The position numbers were made by a program, and so were the translations under genes. Shown here in pieces: positions 39,788 through 47,537 of a stretch of DNA of 64,000 nt; the first letter of the stretch is position 1, and every line of letters starts with the position of its first letter. The notes under the pieces are model-generated. The model saw only the letters and a program-made list of their open reading frames with translations, was not told the DNA's origin and ran no database searches. The stretch is taken from contig JAFYSK010000003.1 of the NCBI GenBank assembly GCA_017559385.1, positions 1-64,000 of the forward strand. The letters run 5' to 3'. Source of the stretch: Paludibacteraceae bacterium. GTDB taxonomy: Bacteria; Bacteroidota; Bacteroidia; Bacteroidales; Paludibacteraceae.

Positions 39788-42493
39788 TTAGCGGATAACC
39801 TTTTGAGTAGCAGTCTTACCTTCTTTCTCGTATTGAATCAAATAGACACCATTGGTCAACACACCCATATTAGCTTGCTCCACGTTGTTTTGAACTGATA
39901 CCACTTGACCATTGATATTGTAGATAGTCACATTGTATGGAGGAAGCACTTCACCATTAGTTCCAGGGAACACGAGATCCTCAAGATCAGTAGTGATAGC
40001 AGGTAATTTGCACTCTTTGCCTGTGAGGATAACAAACTCACCTGGAGCAAGAGTGATGGTTGTAGCAGTTTGTTTCTTTTGCTCGAAGTAGTTGTACCAA
40101 GTACCAGAAGGAACATTAACGGTTTGATTGCCTGTTACGCCAAAGTTACCTGCCACGAATACATTGCTACCCCATTGGATAGTACGAAGTGATTTGCCAG
40201 AACCTAAGCTAACAGCAGTAGGATTTCCTTCAAATACCTCTGGCAAAATACGCGTACGAAGTTGGATAGTTTGACCTACTTTCTTGAATGCAGCATGACG
40301 GCAGTGAGGTGCTTTCATCCAAGCTTCTGGACGATATTTAGCTTGCATCTTGCAGTCATAGTCAGCACCAAGTTGGCTAGTGATTCCGTAGTCATTCTTA
40401 CCCCATTTACCTTGTGCGTTTTGATATTTAGAATAATCGAAACCAAGTTCAGCGAAGTGATAGAACATCTTAGGACCATTGAGCATTGTCAAGAATGCCA
40501 TATTCAAAGGTACGCGCGCTACGCGAGCCTCCTCGTTGGTTTTGAGATCACCATTACCCCATTGTTTAGCCTTGAAGAATGCACGTTCCTCGTCGTGGCT
40601 CTCGCAGTAGGTTACATAATTATCTTTATTAGCAGAAGAGAGGTCATCACCATCTTTGAGCCAACCCATAGCTGTTTGGTAGTAAGCATTGGTAGTGTTA
40701 TCCCAGCACATCATACCCGCACTAACGAGTTGTGGACGTTCAGAACCCATATTACCCCCCCAGTGCTCAAGAATCATATATGCATCAGGAGAAACGGATT
40801 TAACGCCATACTCATAATAGTGCTTGATATTAGGAACTGATGTATTAGCTTTAGTACCACAAAGTCCATGGCTAAGGTCCATACGGAAACCATCTACTTT
40901 ATACTCGGTGAGCCAGTAAGCAAGTGAACGTGTGAACATAGTCTTAGTAGGTACGAAATCGTGGTTCCAGTCCTCGTATACATTATCAGAGTGAGGAGCT
41001 GTAGCGTTGAACCAAGGGTTTTTGCTAAGGTCAGTACCATAAGGATAAAGTTTGTTCATTGGGTTAAGACCCGTAGCATGGTTGAACACCATATCAAGGA
41101 TGACAGCAATACCACGTTTGTGGCACTCATCAATGAAAGTCTTGAGTTCGTCAGAAGTACCATATACTTTGTCTAGTGCAAAGAAGTGGTTAGGAGAGTA
41201 ACCCCAACTGTCGTTGCCATCAAACTCTGTGATAGGCATCAACTCTACGGCATTCACACCAAGATCCTCGATATAGTCAAGACGATCGATGAGACCTTTA
41301 ATATTACGTGAAGGTGTGTGGTCATACACCCAAAGCTCATAGATAACGAGGTTATTTTTGTTAGGACGTTTGAAGTTGAGCGTAGCATCAGACCATTTGA
41401 AGGCAGGTTTGTTGGTTTGAAGAACTGTGACGTAGCCATCACCTTGTGCAGGATAGTTGCTCTTGTAACCAGAAATCCATTTGTCATCACCATGGAGAAC
41501 TTTCTCAGAATAGAGGTCAGAGATGCGTACCACTTTGCCATCAGCACGAACCACTACATATTGCATAGCGTATTCTTGACCAGGATTGAGACCTGTTATC
41601 TCTATCCAGAAGTATGCACTATCGTTAGCTTGTTTAAGTTGGTAATCGTTAGAGATAGTCCAGTTATTGAAATCACCTACTACGAATACGTTCTTAGCTG
41701 GTTCAGTTTTGCTGGCCGCATATGTACAAAGGGTAACTTTAGCTGAGTTACTCTTATCGTAGTAGATACCATTTACAATGCCTGCAGGACGGTTTGCCTT
41801 GGTTGGAGCATTAGGCACGCAAGTAAAAGCGGTAGCTTTAGCTGTTTGTGTGCCTGACGTAGCTGTAAACTCAATGTTGTAGTTACCTTGCTTGCTGAAT
41901 GTATATTCATGTGTGAGTTGTGTACCAGTAGCCGTCTTAACTGTTTCACCATTGATCTTGAGAGTAAGAGTAGCAGAAACGGTAGCATTACCAGTCAATG
42001 TCACCTTAGTATTTTGTGTAGTAATCTCAGCAAGATCATTGATTGATACAGCTAGACCCTTGTCTGCTAGTTCTACGAAAATATCAGCATTTTCTGCAGT
42101 TTTGCCCTCTTTAGAGCCGCCAGCTCCATCATGGAACACGAAAGCGATCTTCTTAATCTCAGTGGTAGTTGGGACATTATAGAACTCATAGATGTTAGGA
42201 ATAACTAGTTTCCAGTTATTACCATCTTTGGTCATTTGAGTTTTAGAGGTGTTAGTACGCCAACCCTCAACAACATTCTTCCAGTCGCCATCACTAGATG
42301 AAGCGCTGGTGATAAGACCAGTATGTGCATAGCACTTAGTAGCGCCAACCATACCTTTGTTACCTTCGTTAGGGTTGAAAATAATTGTGATCTCACCATC
42401 GTATCCCTTTTGGATGATGGCAGGTTGAGTAGTTACCTGTGCGTAAGCAGATAAAGCTAACACAGATAAAAACAGAAGTGTAAGTTTTCTCAT
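39788..42493 (-). CDS. Secreted alpha-amylase (GH13) with T9SS sorting domain
   Basis: The 901-residue protein starts with a signal peptide (LTLLFLSVLALSAYA). It has an N-terminal starch-binding-like domain, a second Ig-like module (~150-230), a CBM48-like segment ('KNVFVVGDFNNW', near 268) and the GH13 barrel: 'GVNAVELMPI' near 414, 'ILDMVFNHA' near 474, 'DGFRMDLSHG' with the nucleophile Asp near 543, 'ILEHWGG' with the acid Glu near 584 and 'CESHDEE' near 640. The last ~75 residues are a T9SS type A sorting domain ('VTIYNINGQVV', 'GVLTNGVYLIQYEKEGKTATQKVIR' class). It degrades alpha-1,4-glucans at the cell surface or outside. No SusC/D genes are adjacent. Confidence 0.92.
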   Translation of the reverse strand: MRKLTLLFLSVLALSAYAQVTTQPAIIQKGYDGEITIIFNPNEGNKGMVGATKCYAHTGLITSASSSDGDWKNVVEGWRTNTSKTQMTKDGNNWKLVIPNIYEFYNVPTTTEIKKIAFVFHDGAGGSKEGKTAENADIFVELADKGLAVSINDLAEITTQNTKVTLTGNATVSATLTLKINGETVKTATGTQLTHEYTFSKQGNYNIEFTATSGTQTAKATAFTCVPNAPTKANRPAGIVNGIYYDKSNSAKVTLCTYAASKTEPAKNVFVVGDFNNWTISNDYQLKQANDSAYFWIEITGLNPGQEYAMQYVVVRADGKVVRISDLYSEKVLHGDDKWISGYKSNYPAQGDGYVTVLQTNKPAFKWSDATLNFKRPNKNNLVIYELWVYDHTPSRNIKGLIDRLDYIEDLGVNAVELMPITEFDGNDSWGYSPNHFFALDKVYGTSDELKTFIDECHKRGIAVILDMVFNHATGLNPMNKLYPYGTDLSKNPWFNATAPHSDNVYEDWNHDFVPTKTMFTRSLAYWLTEYKVDGFRMDLSHGLCGTKANTSVPNIKHYYEYGVKSVSPDAYMILEHWGGNMGSERPQLVSAGMMCWDNTTNAYYQTAMGWLKDGDDLSSANKDNYVTYCESHDEERAFFKAKQWGNGDLKTNEEARVARVPLNMAFLTMLNGPKMFYHFAELGFDYSKYQNAQGKWGKNDYGITSQLGADYDCKMQAKYRPEAWMKAPHCRHAAFKKVGQTIQLRTRILPEVFEGNPTAVSLGSGKSLRTIQWGSNVFVAGNFGVTGNQTVNVPSGTWYNYFEQKKQTATTITLAPGEFVILTGKECKLPAITTDLEDLVFPGTNGEVLPPYNVTIYNINGQVVSVQNNVEQANMGVLTNGVYLIQYEKEGKTATQKVIR

Positions 42494-42574
42494 AATTTGT
42501 TAATATTTAATGTTTTATAAATAATTTTATTCTATTAGAATATTCATTATATGGTTCAAACTCCATTTGTATAA

Positions 42575-43663
42575 CTATTGGATTATTCCGCCTCCAACAA
42601 GTAGACCATCCTTATAGATCACAAGCGACTGACCAGGTGTGACTCCCCAGACAGGTTGTTCAAAATGGAGTTGCAGAGTAGGAGAAGTCACTTGTTCAGA
42701 AGTTTCTGGCAAGCATATCACAGCAGGTACAGCAGGCGATTTGTATCGAATACGAGCCGTAACTGCAGGTGACTCAGTAAGCCACTCTACATCTCTGATT
42801 CGTATATCTTGTGCACTAACCACATGGGTCAGTAGATCGTCGTGATCACCTAGCGTGACAGTATTGGTAATAGGATCAATATGCGTGACATGTTTGGGAG
42901 CCCCCAATGCTATGCCTAATCCTTTTCGTTGACCTATGGTATATTGACAGAAGCCACAATGTTGGCCTAGGACTTTGCCATTGGCATCAATATAGTTACC
43001 CGGTTGGGTGTCAATACCCTGTTGAGCCAAGAAGGTACGATAGTCATTATTCGGAATGAAACAGATATCTTGTGACTCAGCTTTTTTGCTTAGCACTTCA
43101 AAGCCATGTTCCAGTGCGATCTGACGCACTTGGGGCTTGGTAAGTCCACCTAGTGGAAAGATCGTTTTACGAAGATTCTCTTCGGTGAGCATCCATAAGA
43201 AGTAGGTTTGATCCTTGTGTGTATCAACCGCATTTTTCAGATAAAAATGTCCACGGTGCTCCGCAATTTGTGCGTAATGGCCTGTAGCCACATAATCACA
43301 GCCGAACTGTTCGGCAGCTTGAAGCAGTTTTCCCCATTTGATATGGGAGTTACACAACACACATGGATTAGGGGTTCTGCCAGCTGCATACTCACTAACA
43401 AAATTAGAAATGACATGCTGGTAGAATGTCTCACGAAAGTCTAATATATGATGTTCTATGCCTAAAACATGTGCCAAACGTTGTGCTTCCAGGATACTAT
43501 CCTCGGAGCAGCACCCTTTGGTATTAGCCAATTCGCTATCTTCCACAAGATCAAAAGTACGAAAGGTGGCTCCCACCAATTCGTAGCCTTGTTCTTGTAA
43601 AAGGATAGCGGCCACAGTGGAATCGATTCCACCAGACATACCTATGAGAACTCGTTTGGACAT
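42575..43663 (-). CDS. mnmA: tRNA-specific 2-thiouridylase MnmA
   Basis: MnmA thiolates U34 of Lys, Glu and Gln tRNAs. The 362-residue protein has the PP-loop 'GMSGGIDSTVAA' near 8-19, the first catalytic Cys in 'TPNPCVLCN' near 97-105, 'GHYAQI' near 128, the second Cys in 'KAESQDICFIPN' near 192-203 and 'YTIGQRKGLGI' near 240. The length matches the family. It is the last gene of the long minus-strand unit, 14 bp after the SulP gene; the amylase 81 bp downstream may read through or have its own promoter. Confidence 0.95.
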   Translation of the reverse strand: MSKRVLIGMSGGIDSTVAAILLQEQGYELVGATFRTFDLVEDSELANTKGCCSEDSILEAQRLAHVLGIEHHILDFRETFYQHVISNFVSEYAAGRTPNPCVLCNSHIKWGKLLQAAEQFGCDYVATGHYAQIAEHRGHFYLKNAVDTHKDQTYFLWMLTEENLRKTIFPLGGLTKPQVRQIALEHGFEVLSKKAESQDICFIPNNDYRTFLAQQGIDTQPGNYIDANGKVLGQHCGFCQYTIGQRKGLGIALGAPKHVTHIDPITNTVTLGDHDDLLTHVVSAQDIRIRDVEWLTESPAVTARIRYKSPAVPAVICLPETSEQVTSPTLQLHFEQPVWGVTPGQSLVIYKDGLLVGGGIIQ

Positions 43664-43677
43664 ATCTTGATACTATT

Positions 43678-45405
43678 TTATTTAGATTTAACGATTTCTT
43701 CCGCTCGTGCAAGTGCTCCGTTAATATGATTGCGGATATTCTCTCTACCGATGAGTTTGACTAGACCGGCTTTTTCCAAAGTGTTAAATACATTTTCATT
43801 GACTCCAGAGAGGACTAGCGTGAGTCCGCAGCGCTGTGAGCGTTGGTATAATTGCTCGAGATTGTGTATACCTGTTGAATCGATGAAGGACACTTTTCGC
43901 ATGCGTAAGATACGAACTCGTTGTCCATCAGCTCCTATGCGCTGCGAGATGTCATCAAACTTGTTAGCAATACCAAAGAAGTATGGACCATCAATCTCAT
44001 ATACTTCGGTGTAAGGTGGGATATGCAATTTATCCAAATCATTTCCGTTTAGACGGATATCTGTTTGTTGTGCAGGATCAATCTCGCCTGTGAAAGCGCG
44101 TATTACGGTAGCCTCATTGGTGCGTTTGAGGAATAGTATAATAGCCAGCAATAAACCTATTTCAATAGCAATAGTTAGATCGAAGATAATAGTCAACACG
44201 AAAGTTACGGCCATAACGATGAAGTCAGATTTAGGAGCTTTAGCCAGAGCTACTATAGAGCGCCATTCTGACATATTATAACTCACCACGACAAGGACAC
44301 CCGCTAAGCATGCCATAGGTATCATTCCTACTAGCGGGCCAAAAAAGAGCAATACCAGAAGTAGCATCATTGCGTGAACGATACCAGCGACAGGTGTACG
44401 ACCACCATTATTAATATTGGTCATTGTTCGTGCAATAGCGCCAGTTGCAGGGATTCCTCCGAAGAATGGAGTAACCACGTTGGCTACACCTTGCGCAATA
44501 AGTTCGGTATTGGAATTATGCTTATCACCTATTACACCATCAGCAACCATAGCAGATAGTAGTGACTCGATTGCACCTAGCATTGCAATAGTAAATGCAG
44601 CAGGGAAAAGCTCTTGTACAAGACCAAAGAATGTTTGTCCCTCCTCTAAATTGAGTGCAGGTATTTTAGGAGCAGGCATACCTTGTGGAAGTTCATAAAG
44701 GTCTGAAATGGTGGTAATACCTGTTTGTATGCCCAATTTAGATAGCAACCACACAATGAAAGTCATCAATACGATAGCTACTAATGATCCGGGAATCTTT
44801 TTATGAATCTTAGTTGAAAAAACAATAATAAGAATTGATACTATACCAACCGCTAATGCATACCAGTTGACTGAACCCAAGTTTTGGAAGTAATATATCC
44901 ATTTTTGTACAAAATCAGCAGGTATGTTTTCTAATTGCATACCAAACAGGTCATTCATCTGAGTAGAAAAAATGGTAACAGCAATACCGGCAGTAAAACC
45001 TACGATAACAGGATATGGTACAAACTTAATAATATTTCCCAACTTAAACAATCCCATCATTATCAGCAAAATACCAGCCATAATGGTTGCAATGAGCAAT
45101 CCGGCTAATCCGTGTTGTTGAATAATGCCATAAATAATGACGATGAAAGCACCTGTAGGACCACCAATCTGCACTTTGCTACCACCGAAAGCAGAAATCA
45201 AGAAGCCTGCAATGATGGCTGTGACTAATCCCTCAGTAGGTCCAACACCAGACGATATACCAAAGGCTATAGCAAGTGGAATGGCCACTATACCAACTAT
45301 CATTCCGGCAATCGTATCCTGTGCTAGACGTTGTTTGTCATAAGAACGCAAGGTCGAAAATAATTTTGGACGAAAAACATCCTTAAAGGAAAAAAAGTTT
45401 TGCAT
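43678..45405 (-). CDS. SulP-family anion transporter with STAS domain
   Basis: The start at 45,405 (MQNFFSFKDVFRPK) is preferred; a Met eight codons upstream is possible. About ten to twelve membrane segments span ~20-430, with 'GIVAIPLAIAFGISSGVGPTEGLVTA'-class signature near 40-60 and 'GGIPATGAIARTMTNINNGGRTP'-class near 320. The cytoplasmic STAS domain occupies ~455-570 ('YEIDGPYFFGIANKF', 'LRMRKVSFIDSTGIHNL'). These carry sulfate, bicarbonate or similar anions; the substrate is not evident. It is 59 bp from rlmH. Confidence 0.93.
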   Translation of the reverse strand: MQNFFSFKDVFRPKLFSTLRSYDKQRLAQDTIAGMIVGIVAIPLAIAFGISSGVGPTEGLVTAIIAGFLISAFGGSKVQIGGPTGAFIVIIYGIIQQHGLAGLLIATIMAGILLIMMGLFKLGNIIKFVPYPVIVGFTAGIAVTIFSTQMNDLFGMQLENIPADFVQKWIYYFQNLGSVNWYALAVGIVSILIIVFSTKIHKKIPGSLVAIVLMTFIVWLLSKLGIQTGITTISDLYELPQGMPAPKIPALNLEEGQTFFGLVQELFPAAFTIAMLGAIESLLSAMVADGVIGDKHNSNTELIAQGVANVVTPFFGGIPATGAIARTMTNINNGGRTPVAGIVHAMMLLLVLLFFGPLVGMIPMACLAGVLVVVSYNMSEWRSIVALAKAPKSDFIVMAVTFVLTIIFDLTIAIEIGLLLAIILFLKRTNEATVIRAFTGEIDPAQQTDIRLNGNDLDKLHIPPYTEVYEIDGPYFFGIANKFDDISQRIGADGQRVRILRMRKVSFIDSTGIHNLEQLYQRSQRCGLTLVLSGVNENVFNTLEKAGLVKLIGRENIRNHINGALARAEEIVKSK

Positions 45406-45464
45406 AAACCTTAAAAATCTAAAAATCAAATATATGTTATTTGAGCGATAAAAGCATAAAGGAC

Positions 45465-45935
45465 TTACTCATGATGATATGGTTCGCCGCGTAATATTGT
45501 CATTGCTCGATAAATCTGTTCTACAAAAAAGAGTCGTACCATTTGATGTGAGAAGGTCATTTGGCTAAGCGATATCTGGCCATTTGCTCGTTGGTATACA
45601 GCCTCAGAAAATCCATATGGACCTCCAACCACAAAAACTAAATCTCTGCCCGATGACATTTTTTTTTGTACATAATCCGCAAACTCAACAGAGCGAAACT
45701 CTTTGCCTCTTTCATCCAGCAAAATCATATCTGTAGAAGCCGTCATGTTTCGCAGGATTAGTTCGCCTTCAGCTTGTTTCTGCTGTTCAGATGTTAGTGA
45801 TTTCGTATTTTTTAATTCAGGAATTACAGTCAGAGAAAAGGGTATATAATGCCCCAATCGTTTTTGATAATCCTGCAATAGAGCTTGTATATGCGAATCC
45901 GTAGTTTTACCCACTACAAGAAGGGTTATTTTCAT
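45465..45935 (-). CDS. rlmH: 23S rRNA pseudouridine-1915 N3-methyltransferase RlmH
   Basis: RlmH methylates pseudouridine 1915 of 23S rRNA in the 70S ribosome. The 156-residue SPOUT protein has 'VVGKTTDSHIQALLQDYQKRL' class N-terminus, 'LLDERGKEFRSVEFA' near 73, 'FVVGGPYGFSEAVYQRA' near 102, and the C-terminal SAM-binding tail ending 'AMTILRGEPYHHE'. The start overlaps the previous gene by four bases. Confidence 0.96.
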   Translation of the reverse strand: MKITLLVVGKTTDSHIQALLQDYQKRLGHYIPFSLTVIPELKNTKSLTSEQQKQAEGELILRNMTASTDMILLDERGKEFRSVEFADYVQKKMSSGRDLVFVVGGPYGFSEAVYQRANGQISLSQMTFSHQMVRLFFVEQIYRAMTILRGEPYHHE

Positions 45936-46669
45936 ATTCCTCGTTGTTTTTTAATATATTCGTAAGCCTCGTTAATGGCACGGAACTTTTCGGTAGCTTG
46001 TTGGCGCATCTCCTCACCCATTGTAGCCACTTTATCTGGGTGATATTTCATAGCCATACGGCGGTAGGCCTTCTTGACCTCTTCATCTGTTGCTGAGGGA
46101 AGAATCTCCAGAGCCGTATATGCCCAATTGACATCTTTATCGCGTTTGTATAGCGCCAGCAATGACTGATAATCAGCATCGCTAACAAGCATGTGCTTGC
46201 TGATAAGAGAAATAGCATCTAGTTCTAGAGGGTGCATTTCGCCATCCGCATTAGCTAGATCAAGCAGGAGGTGCACTAACTCAAGACGCGTAGAGTAATT
46301 CACATGCTTAGATATCTGATCGGATACAGCAACAGCATCAATATCCTTCTTAAGTAATTCCTTGAGTAGCATCAATGCTTGCTTGGCACCTTCTTCACCA
46401 AAGTTACGCACAAGAAATGGCTTGATATAGTTAACTTCAGATTTGAGGATTCGTCCATCAGCCTTGATGACACATGCTACTAACACAATAATAGACACAC
46501 GCACATCACCAGGTGTTGCACCATGATATTGCTGTGAGTTCTGCGTGTAATTCTTTGCTTTGTTAACACCCTCAAAGAGTGACGCAATTAATACCCCAAT
46601 GATTGCCCCTATTGGTCCGCCTCCTAAGACAAATCCGAGCGTGCCGAGAATCCACTTACTTAATGACAT
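45932..46669 (-). CDS. TerB/DnaJ-domain protein (DjlA-like)
   Basis: The 245-residue protein has an N-terminal glycine-rich hydrophobic segment (~8-30, 'LGFVLGGGPIGAIIGVLIASLF' class), a TerB-like helical domain (~55-165) and a C-terminal J domain (~185-242) with the invariant HPD in 'MKYHPDKV'. DjlA-type proteins are membrane-anchored DnaK co-chaperones. It overlaps rlmH by 4 bp and lies 29 bp after kdsB, so it belongs to the same transcription unit. Confidence 0.9.
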   Translation of the reverse strand: MSLSKWILGTLGFVLGGGPIGAIIGVLIASLFEGVNKAKNYTQNSQQYHGATPGDVRVSIIVLVACVIKADGRILKSEVNYIKPFLVRNFGEEGAKQALMLLKELLKKDIDAVAVSDQISKHVNYSTRLELVHLLLDLANADGEMHPLELDAISLISKHMLVSDADYQSLLALYKRDKDVNWAYTALEILPSATDEEVKKAYRRMAMKYHPDKVATMGEEMRQQATEKFRAINEAYEYIKKQRGI

Positions 46670-46698
46670 TGTTATTGGGATTTTAGGTAGTTATACAT

Positions 46699-47490
46699 TT
46701 AGTGATTAGTTAGATATTGTAACGCCATTGGCACATCCTCAGGTGTATCAATACCTATAGAGGCATGGTCAGTACGAGCAACTTGGATAGTCAAACCATT
46801 CTCTAGCCATCGCAGTTGTTCTAGAGATTCGGTTTTCTCTAATTGCGATGATGGCAATTGGATAATCAAGCCAAGTACATCAGCACGATATGCATACATA
46901 CCTATATGGCGATAGTATGGACCAGATTGTAGCCATTGAGCAGGATCCACACCGCGCATATAAGGAATAACACTACGCGAGAAGTACAATGCCTTGCCAA
47001 TAACGATAGGATGTTTATTGGATGCACCGTGGGCAATAGCCACCTTTACATAGTTAGGATTCTGCAAGTCATCATAACTGTCTTTGTTGGTAAAAGGATG
47101 TACTAAGGTAGCTATCTCAGTAGGGAAGCAAGACATTAGTGCACGTATCTGATCTGGCTGGATAAATGGTTCATCGCCTTGTATATTGACTACCACAATC
47201 TCAGAATCAGGTAGTTCACCTGCTATTTGATGACGACAGAGTGTATATGCTTCATATACGCGATCGGTACCACAAGTATGATCAGGTGATGTCATCAGCA
47301 CGTTTCCACCAAAAGCCTTGACACAATCATATATACGGTCATCATCTGTAGCAACAACCACATGCTCAAGCACTTGAGATGCTTGTTCATAGACACGTTG
47401 GATCATAGTCTTACCACCAAGATCAATCAGCGGTTTTCCGGGAAAACGCGAACTAGCAAAACGAGCAGGTATAATACCTATAAATTGCAT
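46699..47490 (-). CDS. kdsB: 3-deoxy-manno-octulosonate cytidylyltransferase
   Basis: KdsB makes CMP-Kdo for lipopolysaccharide core. The 263-residue protein starts 'MQFIGIIPARFASSRFPGKPL' (class motif: IPARFASSRFPGKPL), with 'VVATDDDRI' near 47, 'TCGTDRVYEA' near 71, 'NIQGDEPFI' near 96 and 'YRHIGMYAYRADVL' near 190. Length and motifs are standard. Its place between an exopolysaccharide tyrosine kinase and housekeeping genes suggests joint expression of surface glycan genes. Confidence 0.96.
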   Translation of the reverse strand: MQFIGIIPARFASSRFPGKPLIDLGGKTMIQRVYEQASQVLEHVVVATDDDRIYDCVKAFGGNVLMTSPDHTCGTDRVYEAYTLCRHQIAGELPDSEIVVVNIQGDEPFIQPDQIRALMSCFPTEIATLVHPFTNKDSYDDLQNPNYVKVAIAHGASNKHPIVIGKALYFSRSVIPYMRGVDPAQWLQSGPYYRHIGMYAYRADVLGLIIQLPSSQLEKTESLEQLRWLENGLTIQVARTDHASIGIDTPEDVPMALQYLTNH

Positions 47491-47537
47491 AATTTTGATT
47501 TCTATAATGCAAATAAGTTATACTATTAGGAAGACTA

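Noticed and set aside
39788..42493. Polysaccharide utilisation locus
   Set aside because: A GH13 enzyme with T9SS tail is present, but there is no susC/susD pair or regulator nearby.
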